A DNA stretch of 64,000 nucleotides, taken from the NCBI GenBank assembly GCA_028571685.1, contig CM053144.1, positions 97,742,171 through 97,806,170 of the forward strand, in the 5' to 3' direction. Both the position numbers and the translations under genes were made by a program. This document shows positions 32,916 to 44,345 of the stretch, in pieces (the stretch's first letter is position 1; each line of letters opens with the position of its first letter). The notes below the pieces were generated by a model. The model was not told the DNA's origin, ran no database searches, and was given only the letters and a program-made list of their open reading frames with translations. Origin of the DNA: Heterohyrax brucei (lineage: Eukaryota; Chordata; Mammalia; Hyracoidea; Procaviidae).

Positions 32916-34352
32916 AGTTGCCTTTCAACTACACTTTTAAAATCTAATGATAAAGGTAATACATTTTCATTATAAAAATAAGAGTCATACAACTATGAAC
33001 AGTAAAAGTCTTCTACCCTCTCCAAGACCCACATGAAACCACTTCCTAGAAGTCAACACTGTTAACAGTTTGCAACATGCAAACACTTTCATTTTCACAT
33101 TTAAATAGACAGATACAGGGCTAGGTATACCATATAAATATGGGTATACATAGAAATAGAATACAGTATTCTATGTTATACATCTATCATGTGTCTATTA
33201 TCTATTAAAGTAAGTATAAATACCTAATCTATTTATCCTGTTTAGCTGTTCACCTTTTCCACTTAAAATAATACAGACTTTAAAAATGGTAAGTGGAAAT
33301 TACATTGCATATTTGTAGCAAGTGTAGACATCTTCTAGTTGCCTCTCTAGTTTTATTTGCAACTCTTTTCAGTCCCATTCTGTACGCTGGGACACTGGCC
33401 ACACTGGCCTGCGTGGACCACATTGATAGGTTACTTTAATATTGGACTTAGTTTGGAAAGTGAAGCACCAACAACAGACTGGAGGCAGAAGAGTCCCCTT
33501 TTCCTTTGTTTTTATAAGAGTTGTCTTGAAATGGCTGCATTGCTTGACCAAAGGTCCTAGCTCCTGTCAGCTGCCTCCTCTCTTTGGTGACACCTGCTGT
33601 TTGTTAGACCCAAAGGTAGCAACCCATAAATTATGAAGCCTGGGGACACCACTTCCCCTACTCTTTGCTAACATATTTTTAAATTACTTCTTTTTTAAAA
33701 TTTTCCTTGAATTATACAATTTGAATGAACAATCCTTTTCACATCAGAATTCTAATTGATACAATTATTGATAGTTTTAGATTGTTTCAATATTTTACTG
33801 TTTGAAAAAATATTTCAGTGAACATTCTTGTATTCATATGTGCACACAATTTAGGTTTGACTATTTTTGTAGGAAACATTTTCTAGAGGGGAAATTTATG
33901 AGTACCTATCTCCTAAATTTTTCCAGATGTTACCCAGGTTGGCATAAAAAGTTAGATTTGTGCTTACTACAATGCTGTTCGAGAGATGCCGATAGAATAA
34001 ACGGTGAGGTAGGCAGGCAGTTACCTGCAGATCATTGTTAACCATCGGAGACGTGTTTTGAAACTTTATTAGGCAGTTCTAGAGGATTGTTTATTCTGGA
34101 GCTAGTGTATCTCTACTACTGTGGTGTGACACTTCTGTGGTCTCCACTGAGGGCCTCAGAGGCCCAAAGGAGAATCACCATTCTGGGTGATGCGGAAACT
34201 AAAATGGGCACATGCCATGTGCAAATTGTTTGTTTTATAATTTCTCCGCATTTCTTAGCTCATCCGTGCAGGGCTTTACTTTACCACGTGTAGTTTAATA
34301 TTCACAGCAGTCGCTTTGGAATCCCTACGTAATTTCTGAGAGAGCTCTGATG
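32916..34352. other. ~1.4 kb unrecognised sequence
   Basis: No named repeat or convincing ORF. Short ORFs at 33357-33560, 33802-34041 and 34087-34293 have no recognisable content. Confidence 0.5.
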
Positions 34353-34538
34353 GTAGTTTACCCACCCACTACCTGTCAAGTGGATTCTGATTCACAGAGA
34401 CCCCCAGGTGGCTTCCAAGGCTATAACGTTTTACAGAAGCTGATGCCATATCTTTCTCCCACGGAGTGGCCTGTGGTTTCATACTGCTAATCTTCAGGTT
34501 AGCACTCAAGCATATTAACCACCGTGCTGCTGGGGCTT
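34353..34538 (-). mobile_element. tRNA-Asn-like SINE, long form
   Basis: Antisense with the long-form module (CTTTCTCCCACGGAGTGGCC near 34454). The tRNA-like head is decayed near 34515-34535. Confidence 0.8.
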
Positions 34539-34547
34539 ATGTGCTCC

Positions 34548-34645
34548 TAACCCAGCCGCTAATCAGAAGGTCGGTGGATATAACCCACCAGCAGCTCAGA
34601 GGAGAAAAAACCTGATAATCTACTCTCATAGGGATTGTTGTGAAA
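34548..34645 (+). mobile_element. tRNA-Asn-like SINE, partial
   Basis: Sense head AACCCAGCCGCTAATCAGAA with GGTCGGTGGATATAACCCAC, then a truncated long-form module. Head-to-head with the preceding antisense copy. Confidence 0.7.
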
Positions 34646-34729
34646 GGACAAATGCTGTCTGAGACCATTATTATAAGGGCTCAAGAATAGGTTTATACAC
34701 GGAAAGAAACATTCCTTGATGGTTACAAG

Positions 34730-35656
34730 TGGGGGTGGGAAAGAGAGGGGTATTCACCAATTATATAATAGACAATTATTTTAGGTGAAGGGAGATAGAA
34801 CACACAGTAGAGGAGAAATCTGCACAGATGAACTAAACTCAAAGCTTAGTAGTATTACAGATATAACCAAACACTTGAGGGACAAAGTATCAGCAATTGG
34901 AGGTCTGGAGATCATGGTTTCAGGGGACATCTAGGTCAGCTGGCATAACAGAGTTTATTAGAATGTTCTGCATGCCACCTTAGTAAGTGGCATCTGGGGT
35001 CTTAAAAGCTGGCAAATGGCCATTTAAGAAGCTTAATTGGTCTCAACCCACCTGAAGCAAAGGAGAGAGAAGAGTGTCAAAGACACAAGGAAAGTGTTAG
35101 TCCAAGAGACAAAATGGCCATATGTATCAGAGACTACATCACTGGAAGAGCTAGACGGTGCCCAGACACCAGCAAAGACTGTTATTGCAGGGGACTCCAC
35201 AGAGCTCCTGATGGAGTGGGAGAAATGTGGGGTGCAGAACTCAAAGTCTAGAGAAGAGACCAGACTTGATGGTGTGACTGACCAGAGGGTCCCCAGACGC
35301 CGTGGCCCCTGAAATTTGTGTTAGCCCAGAACTAAAACCATTCCGTAAGGCACTTCCTCAGACAAAGATTGAACCGGTATATAAGGCATAAAATAATACT
35401 GGTAAAGAGCGATGCTTCTTGGCCTGCACTGATACAGGAGACTAAGTGGTGGCTCCTATCCAGAAGCAAGATGAGAAGACAGGAGGAGACGAAGGCTGGT
35501 TCAGTGGGCATGAGAAATGCAGAGTGGATGGTGGCAGTGCGCTGTCACAGCGTGGGGAGAGCAGCTGGGGTTGCATGGCAAGGTGTGTGTACATTTTTGT
35601 ATGAGAAACTGACTCAGATTATAAACTTTCATTTAAAGCATAATGAAAAAAATTAA
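34730..35656 (+). mobile_element. L1 3' UTR fragment, sense, with poly(A)
   Basis: GGCATCTGGGGTCTTAAAAG near 34988 matches the reverse complement of the 3' UTR of L1 copies 1 and 2 (5930, 11485). It ends in an A-rich tail after CATTTAAAGCATAATG near 35640. No ORF2 sequence is seen, so it is a 5'-truncated older L1. ORFs at 35037-35312 and 35369-35656 fall in this untranslated part and are not genes. Confidence 0.7.
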
Positions 35657-35667
35657 AAAGAAAAAAA

Positions 35668-35796
35668 GAATTGTTGTCATTTACAGTCAGCTTGACTCCA
35701 ACTCATGTTGACCCTGTGGAGGGATGGGTGGGCTTGAAGAGCTGACCTTGCAGTTAGCAGCCAAGTGCTTAATCATTGTGTCACTGGGACTCCTCC
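35668..35796 (-). mobile_element. tRNA-Asn-like SINE, internally deleted
   Basis: Antisense: TTGTTGTCATTTACAGTCAG tail, GACCTTGCAGTTAGCAGCC and GTGTCACTGGGACTCCTCC head. About 30-40 bp are missing near 35720-35735. Confidence 0.78.
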
Positions 35797-35811
35797 TTAA
35801 AGCTTTACTAT

Positions 35812-35990
35812 CATTGTTGTGAGCTCTGCAGTCAATTCTGATTCATATGGACTCTGCAGGACAGAGCAGAACTGCCCCTGAGGGCTTCCTAGCCTGTAAT
35901 CTTCACTGGAGTAGATCAACAGGTCTTTTCTTCCACAGGGTGGCTGTTCAGTTCCGACCAGAGACCTTTCTGTTAGCAGCTCAGTGCACA
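35812..35990 (-). mobile_element. tRNA-Asn-like SINE, long form
   Basis: Antisense: GTTGTGAGCTCTGCAGTCAA tail side, GAACTGCCCCTGAGGGCTTC, module GTAGATCAACAGGTCTTTTC, and GTTAGCAGCTCAGTGCACAG head. Confidence 0.8.
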
Positions 35991-35991
35991 G

Positions 35992-36033
35992 GATCGCCGT
36001 GAGTGAGAATCAACTCGACAGCGTACAACACGT
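35992..36033 (+). mobile_element. SINE/RTE 3' stub
   Basis: GATCGCCGTGAGTGAGAATC and AACTCGACAGCGTACAACA are a short sense 3' end directly abutting the previous antisense SINE. Confidence 0.6.
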
Positions 36034-37080
36034 AATATTCTGGAACTCTGTCTCTGTGTATCTCCTTCCTCTCTAATACTCTGCTGGGAAATTCCATTTG
36101 CCTCCAGCTCCCCAAACTCCAGCATCTGTCTTCTAAACTCAGCAAGACTTCTGTGCCCTTCTTGGGTTCCTCCTCTCAGTGCCACATCTTTAAGTGCCAC
36201 TAGGCAGAAAGCTGGGCCCATCAACTTGTTTATTTTCTCTTGTTTCATAGACAGAGCTTACTTTTTGGTACTTCTTATTGTCTCATGCCTCAAAATAGAC
36301 GTTTCCTGTAGCATTTTCAGCTTTCTGATTATTTGTGGAAGGAGAAAAAGTATGGCACTAATTACTCTATCATGACCTGCAGAAATCTATGATAGCTAAT
36401 CTCAAGCCTTTGTTAATTCTAACAGCTGTATCATCTTCAGGAAATTTTTACTAACATTTCTTCTTTATTTTGCATCACATTTTCTTGTTTGACAGATTTC
36501 TTTTTAACTTTATACTGACCACTGAAAGTGATGTTTCTAGAGACTCCAAATCTTGTTATTTTCCTCTGAAAAATAGAGAATTTTATATTAGCAAGCATTT
36601 ACAGTACTGGTTGGTGGCCTTGTTCTTGTGCAGGCTTGGTTTCAGACCTTGTTTTGTGGATCAGTAGAGGTTTTGCCTTTGGTCCTAAAGTGTGTCCCTT
36701 AGTCCTGTATTGTGTTCCATACTCACAAGCTGTGACTCCTCCACAGTGTCAACAGAAAGCCTGAGGTATTTACAAAGTCCTATCCGGGGCTTTCCATTTT
36801 CTAGGATTGCCCACACCTATCTCCATTTTCCACCCTCTGTGACAGTCATGAACCCCAATCTCTGGCTCCTCAACCCAATAAGACTGGTGCTTTCTACTTG
36901 AGAGTTGTCTTCTGTGGGAACTGGGGATTGCTCCAGGCACAAAATGAATTAATACAAATGTTTCAAGGGTCACACCTTCTGTATGTTATGCCTGATTTAA
37001 GTTCTTTTAAACAATTCTATTGAACTCTTTTTTGTCGGAGTTTAATTATTATTGGCAGTAGGGTTGGTCTAAACAGTCAG
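36034..37080 (-). mobile_element. possible ancient L1-related sequence, antisense
   Basis: TGATTATTTGTGGAAGGAG near 36326 and ATTACTCTATCATGACCTGC near 36361, plus the general composition, recall antisense untranslated parts of old mammalian L1s. No ORF2 motif can be read, so the assignment is weak. Confidence 0.3.
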
Positions 37081-38409
37081 TTTCCAGAATTTTCAGAAAG
37101 TCAAGTAAAAGCCTGAGTGTTTTTGTTCTATTTTAAATAGCATTTTATTATATTTTCAGTGACATTTACATAGCTATTTAGGTTGCCATTCAACAAACTC
37201 TATACAGGTTGTTTAGTGACACTGTTTATACAAGGTATAAACAATTTTTATTATTTCTGTTCCAGTTGTTCCATTTCTATTGCTGTAATTTCTCTGCACC
37301 CTTACATTCTCATCTTTGTTTTAAAGTAATTGTTGACTGTGTCGTCTCATATGACGATTTTCATTTTAAGGAGTACAGTACTTATGGGTGACATTCACCA
37401 TGTTTTGATCCAGTTTCCTATTTAGCTATAAAGTGACCCGAGGGGTTTCAATTCAAAGTTTGAAGAGTATCTAGAATAATCGCCTTGGGGAGTAGTCCAG
37501 TCTCAACCAGGCCAGTAGGTGTGTTTCCTTCTGTTTTTAAGGCCTGTGTTCTTGTTAAATCTTAATAAGTGGGGAAACCAGTGAAACTCAAGAATTAAAA
37601 CCCTAAGATAAGTGGGTTCTCATCTTATGAACTGTAATGGTAATAGAAACTCAATGCCTTAAAACAGAACTTGCAGTTACTACAGGTTTTAAATGTATAC
37701 GTTCTCTTTAAATTACACTCTGCTTGAAAAAGAAAGCCAACAAAAACTACTCCATCATTTTTGTTTTCCTCATACATTCTTACTTAAAAGTAAAAAGTAT
37801 CAAAATAGCCTTATAGATGCTTAATGATTTTATTACTGACGTACACATGGTTTCAGGAACGACAGTGAACATTCGGTGCTGATGGTGGATGTATGGGGAG
37901 GGTGCCGGACTTGACTCAGTTCACAGGTATCTGAAGCTCAGCACACTGAGGGCTCTCCGCTTTTTGAAAGCACTAAAGATGTGGAAGGCTGTACTTTCTC
38001 ATTAGCTCCAATTCCTCATTCACCTATTAAAAGTCTATGAAAATCTCTATGAAAAGAAATTTAAAAGTTTAAACACAATTACAAAGGGTATATTATTTAA
38101 CCATGAGAACTGCTTTCAAGCATACTTTTGTAGTTTGTAAGTATACATCTAAAAATTAAACAATTGAAAGATAAATTATCTTTTCACTAAAGCATGAGCA
38201 CTCATGTACACTAGGTTTAGCATTTTAATAGCTAATTTCTAATGTTATTATTTTGCTTCTGCATGTTTTTCTCCCTGCTGCTAATATTACAGCATGTGGT
38301 GATTATTAGTTTACATACCTGTTCCCTCCAACTGTCTCTCACCTAGCTTCCCAGTCTCTACCCTCAGCATGGTGCCTTACATGTGGTAGCTAAAGAATAA
38401 AATTTTATT
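37081..38409. other. unrecognised sequence
   Basis: About 1.3 kb of AT-rich DNA with no named repeat or plausible gene. Confidence 0.5.
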
Positions 38410-38425
38410 GTATGTTTGTTTGTTT

Positions 38426-38588
38426 ATTAAAATAATAAAAAACCCACTGCCATCAAATTGGGTCTGATTCATAGCAACAGTAGAGGTCAGAGTAGAAATG
38501 CCCGTAGAGTTGGCAAGGAGTGCCTGGTGGATTTGAACTGTCTTGTTTAGCAGACATAGCACTTAACTACTATGCCACAAGAGTTTCC
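38426..38588 (-). mobile_element. tRNA-Asn-like SINE, short form
   Basis: Antisense. Probable target-site duplication TATGTTTGTTTGTTTA (38410-38425) and TATGTTTGTTTAT (38589-38601). Confidence 0.9.
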
Positions 38589-38679
38589 TATGTTTGTTTA
38601 TAATACTGGATAAATAAAGTGTGTGCCTTTAAAAACTTTGTCATCAAGACTTTTACTATTTCAGGTTGATAAAACATTA

Positions 38680-38840
38680 AAACAAGAACAAAGCCCAGTG
38701 CCGTTGAGTCGATTCTGACTCATAGCAACCCTACAGATGGAGTAAAACTGCCCCCATAGAGTTTCTAAGGAGCATCTGGCAGATTTGAATTGCCAACCTT
38801 TTGGTTAGCTGCAGCACTAATCACTACACCACCAGGATTA
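38680..38840 (-). mobile_element. tRNA-Asn-like SINE, short form
   Basis: Antisense full-length copy: GTGCCGTTGAGTCGATTCTG, GTTTCTAAGGAGCATCTGGC and CACTACACCACCAGGATTAC. Confidence 0.9.
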
Positions 38841-39638
38841 CTCTAATGCTCCTTAAGTTTCAGGAGGAAGCTCACTGAACTCCATTATACCAACTATTGA
38901 AAAAAATACAGCACTAAAGAAGATGGGCAACAGGTGTTCTGAAAAGGAAATATCATGTGAGGGCAGAGGTATGACCAGGGTTTTATCTGAGAACCCTTCT
39001 CACTCTTTCTTAGCTTTCCCTCCACCTTCAGTGATTCTGTTAAGTTCAGGAGTATAATATTGGGCTCTCCCGCCTCACAAACCTGATTTGCTGGCTCATG
39101 GTTTGGGCTCACTGACCAAACTTACCCTGTGCACAGTGTCAGAATTCCTGCTAGTTTCTGAGATCTCTGACTTCTGCAGGTACTAGCTGCCACCCTCACC
39201 TTCCTTCTAGCACGTGCTGCCTGTGAAGGCACACTGCATTATAGTACGTCAAGTTAAGAGCAATCTGACATTGATTTTCTGAAAATAGATAGGTAAATCT
39301 GGAATCTCTTTGGCAAAAGCAACTGTGACTGAGTAGTCTAATTATAGCTGGCCTATGTTAATATATGTTAAACCTAAGGTAGGCTATAGAGAAATTCAGC
39401 TAGTCTGTGAATCTTTTGATTTCTTTGAAGTATCTCAGTAGGTGCCTTCTCTGATATGTATGTGCTGACTTGACATTTGGTTCTTACAAGACACCCATAT
39501 TTCCTTTCTTGCCAAGTCCTGTGGAAAGGAAGGCAACCACACTACTGAAAGATGGCATAATAACTCTCCTACCTCACACAGTTCTGATAAGAGTCAAAAC
39601 AATGACAATAAACATGGTAACTACTGATGCTATTCTAT
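38841..39638. other. unrecognised sequence
   Basis: No gene or named repeat recognised. Confidence 0.5.
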
Positions 39639-39748
39639 GGAATCCTGATGGTATGGTGGTTAAATGCTGAGCTGTTAACTCTAAGGTCGGCAGTTCTAAT
39701 TTACCAGCCTGTCCCTGGAAGGCCTATGTGGCAGTTCTATTCTGGCCT
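39639..39748 (+). mobile_element. tRNA-Asn-like SINE, 3'-incomplete
   Basis: Sense head AATCCTGATGGTATGGTGG and CTAAGGTCGGCAGTTCTAAT. The 3' part is lost beyond about 39748. Confidence 0.82.
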
Positions 39749-39799
39749 CTAGAGCTGCCCAGGTGGGCAATTTTCTTTCTTGAGATGCGATTATTAATT

Positions 39800-39990
39800 T
39801 ATAACATTAACTTTGGCAGGCACTGTTATCTGTATATATGTCAACTAATTTACCTTTAATAATTCTACTATAATTCTCATTTTTCTGAAACAGACAATGG
39901 GGCTTTAAGAGGTAAAGTACTGTGCTGTGGTGGTGGGTGCAGTAAGTGACCATAGCAAAATTCAAACCAGGCAGCTCTCAAACAATGGAG
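39800..39990 (-). mobile_element. MIR, antisense
   Basis: TCATTTTTCTGAAACAGACA, GGCTTTAAGAGGTAAAGTAC and CAAACCAGGCAGCTCTCAAA follow antisense MIR order. Confidence 0.7.
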
Positions 39991-40705
39991 GTTGATTTAG
40001 GACTTTTTAAAAATTATCTTGCTGTTTTAGTTTTTTTCTCGTAATCATGGGACATACCATTCAATGAGATAGACTTACTACCATGATTCAGGGCATTTTT
40101 ACGAGGAAGGCAGCTTAAGTCTACTTGTAACTTAAATGTAGAAAATTGATTTAAAACACAAAGATAACCTTAGGATAGTGAAAGGAAAGCGAGGCATGAA
40201 ACCAGAGAGTGAAGAGGGTCAGCTCTTTGGACAGTAGGTTTAGAGATAATAGTCTCAGGATGTCTCCTTTATTCCCTTTCAATACATTCAAATTACATGT
40301 TTATGTGAAAGAGTTTCCTCTTCCTGTAATTAATTCTAGAAGTCAATAACATATTTTCTAATAATTTTATTTTTATATCCTTGTAGAAAACAATTATAAA
40401 AAATATGGGAGCTGAAAAATCACAATATATTTCATCTGAATAAACTTGATTAATTTTGGAAGTGTTTATTAATGAGATGATAAATGTAGCATAAACGAAA
40501 CTGCATCTAATGAGAAATATAAATTAAGCATTTAACATTATCATCGGAAAGAAATTAAATCAGAGATATTTTCCATTTCCCCTTTAATCTGATAAGCAAG
40601 AATTTAAAGAACTGAAGACCTAAACAGTATTTTAGTAGATTTAACAGCAAAAATTACAGAATAGCACCAGCAAAGAGATGTTTATAATAGGGAAAAAGTG
40701 GAAGA
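39991..40705. other. unrecognised AT-rich sequence
   Basis: About 700 bp, no gene or named repeat. Confidence 0.5.
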
Positions 40706-40874
40706 CCCTGGTGGCATAGTGGTTAAAGGTGATGTCTGCTAACAAAAATGGTCAGCAGTTCAAATCTGCCTGGTGCTCCTTGAAAATTCTATGGAGCAGT
40801 GCTACTCTGTACAGTAGGGTCGCTATGAGTCAGAATCAACTTATTGACAGTGGGTTTGGTCTTGGCTTTGTTTA
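40706..40874 (+). mobile_element. tRNA-Asn-like SINE, short form
   Basis: Well-preserved sense copy. The Pol III box A is clear (TGGCATAGTGG at 40713-40723), and a box B-like CAGTTCAAATC follows near 40757. The tail is CAGTGGGTTTGGTCTTGGC. It is a good reference copy for the family. Confidence 0.93.
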
Positions 40875-41212
40875 AAATGTCAACTCTAGAAAAACTAATG
40901 ACAGTAAACAAAAATGTGTATTTTGAAGATTACAATTTTTAGAACATTCTTATCAAAAGGATCCTTGAAAAAAGGAATCCCCATTTCTATATGAAAGAAT
41001 TTTTTTATTACATAACTAATTCATCCCTTAATTTGAGAGACAGTGTTTCTGATATTTAAATTTCTTTAGGTTTCCCTTATTGTTAATCACTGCATTCATC
41101 AATTCATGTATTTAATGAACAATTAAATATAAAGGCCAACAACAGATGAAAGGTGACTTCCCTAGTCAGTAATAAACAATTAGGAAGAGATTAGAAATAC
41201 AAACAGCAGTTT
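40875..41212. other. unrecognised AT-rich sequence
   Basis: No feature seen. Confidence 0.5.
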
Positions 41213-41403
41213 TGGGAATTGAACTGTGTCCCATCAAAAGATGTATTGAAGGCTTAATCCCTAGTGAATGTGACGTTGGGGAAAGAGGGCTTTCCTTGAT
41301 TGACATTATCAGTTAACAAAATCATACCTGAGTAAGGTAGGTCTAATCCCTTCTAAATGGAAAGGAAGAAATGGAAGGATAGACACGGAAGTAGAGTCAG
41401 TTG
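41213..41403 (+). mobile_element. MaLR (MLT1-type) LTR 5' part
   Basis: GGGAATTGAACTGTGTCCC, AAAGATGTATTGAAGGCTTA and ATCCCTAGTGAATGTGACG are the LTR 5' region. The 3' half is missing. Confidence 0.65.
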
Positions 41404-41475
41404 AGCTAATTTTTTATAACAATTATACAGATGCATAATTTTACATATTATAAATTTCACCATTTTTTGATGTAT

Positions 41476-41632
41476 AAAACCCCCCTGCATTTGAATCAAT
41501 TCCTGCTCATAGCAATGTTATAGGACGGAGTAGAATTGCTCCATAGGGCTTCCAAAGAGTGGCTGATGGATTTAAACTGCTGACCTTTCAGTTAGGAGGC
41601 AAGCTCTTAACAACCACACTATCAGGGCTTTG
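41476..41632 (-). mobile_element. tRNA-Asn-like SINE in L1
   Basis: Antisense: CATTTGAATCAATTCCTGCT, GGCTTCCAAAGAGTGGCTGA and CACACTATCAGGGCTTTG. Confidence 0.88.
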
Positions 41633-41775
41633 TTTTGAGTGTATAGTTACAAGTTTTTACAAATCCATAATCATGTAACCACTGTCACAGTTAGGATACA
41701 GAAGAATTTTCTTATCCCTCAATCCTCCCTTGCACCCTCTGTTTGAAATTAAACTTGATCCCTATGTCTAGTAAG

Positions 41776-41992
41776 GAGCCCTGGTGGCACAGTGATTAAG
41801 TACTCAGCTGTTAACATTCAAGTTATGTGTGATTCTAATCTATCCAGCAACTCTGCTGAAGAAAGACCTGGTGATCTGCTTCCACAGATATTACAGCCTA
41901 GAAGACTCCACAGGAGACAGTTCTGTTCTGTCTTATAGAGTCACGCCGCAACAAAATCAACATGATGGCCACTAACAGCAACAAAAACTACC
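41776..41992 (+). mobile_element. tRNA-Asn-like SINE, long form, in L1
   Basis: Sense, full long form: GAGCCCTGGTGGCACAGTG head, module GAAGAAAGACCTGGTGATCT and CTTCCACAGATATTACAGCC, and a 3' end GGCCACTAACAGCAACAAAA that resembles the RTE 3' end. Confidence 0.92.
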
Positions 41993-42452
41993 TCTGTTCT
42001 TACGGGTTTGTCTTGGCCAGAATGTCATCTAGACAGAATCATATAAAATTGACAATCATTGTCTCTAGCTTATTTCACTCAGCATAATGCATTTTAAAGT
42101 TATCACATTGTGTATATTGGTGATTTGGTCCTTTTAATCGATGAGTATATTTCATTTATGGATCTATTACTATTTGTTTATTCAGTCACCCATTAAAGGA
42201 CATTTGGGTTGCTCCCAGTTTTAGGGAATGGTGAAAATCTGATTATAAACATTCAATTACAGGTTTTTGAGTGAACGGATGTTTCCATTTCTTTGTGGTA
42301 AATTCTGAGGAGAGGGACAGCTGGGTGGTATATTACATTTTTGTTTAATTCTCATCAGTCCTTATCTAAACTAAATTATGAAACCTTGGTCCCAGGTGTT
42401 TGGAGGTCTGGTTTCTTTTTGTCGTCTTGGCCTTTGATTTGAATCACCTAAC

Positions 42453-42668
42453 ACCTCCTTAATTATAAGGGGAATATTTTCATGGCAATGAAATTCTGAA
42501 CATTTGCTTTTTTCCCCTAAGTACAATATCTCAGAAGGAAATATATATGAATTATTATTTGAAGTATTTTATCTTATTTTTAAGTTGACATTTAAGTATA
42601 AATTTATTTTTGGTGGTGGAAAAGTGTGACAGAAGAAGAAATTTTGCTTATTATGCAGCTCTCACATA
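42453..42668 (+). repeat. local direct duplication, copy 1
   Basis: 216 bp, nearly identical to 43521-43731 in the same orientation. Differences I see are a 5-bp length change near 42565 and about three substitutions. Confidence 0.95.
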
Positions 42669-42827
42669 TGCAGCTTTCCATATTCCTCCAGCACTGAATA
42701 AAGCATATTTGTTTAGAATCCTTTAGTGTTTGGGGACTGAAGACCAGGAAGGGCATCCATTGCTCCACCCAAATTCTGACAGTGCTATATTAAGATAGTT
42801 ATCCCTTTTCAAGACCATCCTACCACT

Positions 42828-42948
42828 AATAACCACAGGGTCAGCAGTTCAAATCCACCAGGCGCTCCTTGAACACTCTGGGGGTCAGCTCTACCCTGGC
42901 CCTTAGGGTCGCCATGAGTCGGATCTGACTCGACGGCACATGGCTGGT
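42828..42948 (+). mobile_element. tRNA-Asn-like SINE, head-truncated
   Basis: Sense, starting at AATAACCACAGGGTCAGCAG. GGGTCGCCATGAGTCGGATC is well kept, and the tail is GGCACATGGCTGG. Probably a younger subfamily. Confidence 0.88.
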
Positions 42949-43462
42949 TATAGATTGAATTGTGTTCCCCAAAAGAAGCATGTTGTAAATCCTAACCCCT
43001 ATATATATGGATATAATCCTATCTGGGAATAGGGGTTTCTTGTGTTAATGATGCTGTATCAAGTGCTTAGCCAATGACTTTTGTGGTTAGGCACAAAGGC
43101 AAACAAGCTCAGTAAACAAAGATGGACAAGGAACCAAGGATCTGAGCTGAAAAGAAGCAAAGACTCACCCCCAAAGTCCATAAATAAAGACTTCCCCTAG
43201 AGCTAACACCCTAAACCCTGGTGGCAGAATGGTTAAGTGCTAAGGCTACTAACCAAAAAACTGGAAGTTTGAATCTACCTGGTGCTCCTTGGAAACTCTA
43301 TGGGCAAGTTCCACTCTGTCCTATAGGGTCACTATAAGTTGGAAGCAACTCGATGGCAGTGGGTTGGGTTAGCCTCCTAAATTGTGAGAAAATACATTTT
43401 TGTTTGTTAAAGACAACTATTTGTGGTATTTCTGTTACATAAGCAATAAGAAACTAAAAGTC
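42949..43462 (+). mobile_element. MaLR (MLT1-type) LTR, interrupted by SINE
   Basis: ATTGAATTGTGTTCCCCAAA starts it, CTATCTGGGAATAGGGG follows, and after the SINE the end reads CTCCTAAATTGTGAGAAAAT and GTATTTCTGTTACATAAGCA. Confidence 0.65.
43213..43371 (+). mobile_element. tRNA-Asn-like SINE, short form, in LTR
   Basis: Sense copy AACCCTGGTGGCAGAATGG to CAGTGGGTTGGGTTA. Box A has an insertion-free TGGCAGAATGG. Confidence 0.92.
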
Positions 43463-43520
43463 ATTAAGTGTCTTCATTTTATCTCTGAGGACAGTTTGAT
43501 TTGGCACTTGGCTGGCTAAT

Positions 43521-43731
43521 ACCTCCTTAATTATAAGGGGAATATTTTCATGGCAATGAAATTCTGAACATTTGCTTTTTTCCCCTAAGTACAATATCTC
43601 AGAAGGAAATCTATGTGAATTATTATTTGAAGTATCTTATTTTGAAGTTGACATTTAAGTATAAATTTATTTTTGGTGGTGGAAAAGTGTGACAGAAGAA
43701 GAAATTTTGCTTATTATGCAGCTCTCACATA
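43521..43731 (+). repeat. local direct duplication, copy 2
   Basis: 211 bp matching 42453-42668. The SINE and the MaLR LTR lie between the two copies. Confidence 0.95.
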
Positions 43732-44160
43732 AATGCCATGTAGGTAGGTCATTTGATAATTAAATCATCTGATTTATATGTACATTCTTTTTGACTAGGA
43801 TGTTAAGAGAGCTGAACATTTTTTATGATAAAATAAAATCTATTTATATTTCAACTAAAGCTACATATAACCTTTATTCAATGCAAATATTACTTTACTC
43901 CATAAAGTGTGTCTTCCTTGTCAACACAGCAGTCTACTTCAGCTTAGGCTGTACACGGAAGTAATCCAAGTTTTTGCTTGAGAAAGTCATCATGTTGCTT
44001 TCTACCAAGGATTAGAGATATTTACAGTAATAAGATGTATGAATGTATCTAGTGCATTATTCTGCACTTCACATACACCAGTGAACACATGTAAACTAAA
44101 GGACTGCAAATAGCCCTTAAAAAGAAAAATTTCATTTACTGTCACTGATATGGATCCAAA
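43732..44160. other. unrecognised sequence
   Basis: No feature seen. Confidence 0.5.
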
Positions 44161-44345
44161 TCCCAAACCAAACCCATTGCCATCGAGTCTACTGTAACTC
44201 ATGGCAACGATAAGAACAGTGTAGAACTGCTACATAGTGTTTCTAAGGCTATAATGTTTACAGAAGCAGCTAGCCACTATCTTTCTTCTGTGGAGCTGGC
44301 TGGGAGGTCCAAACCACCAGGCTGCTGGTTAGCCATCCAGCATTC
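44161..44345 (-). mobile_element. tRNA-Asn-like SINE, long form
   Basis: Antisense: AACCAAACCCATTGCCATCG tail, TTTACAGAAGCAGCTAGCCA module and CACCAGGCTGCTGGTTAGCC. Confidence 0.88.

Larger units (their letters stand above)
41410..42350 (-). mobile_element. old L1 3' region, antisense, interrupted by two SINEs
   Basis: CATAATTTTACATATTATAA near 41432, TTATTTCACTCAGCATAATG near 42070 and AAAGGACATTTGGGTTGCTC near 42195 are landmarks of antisense L1 ORF2 end and 3' UTR. The L1 is older than the lineage of copies 1 and 2. Confidence 0.7.

Noticed and set aside
35037-35312. 91-codon ORF of charged residues
   Set aside because: It lies within an L1 3' UTR fragment, which is noncoding and shares that sequence with other copies here.
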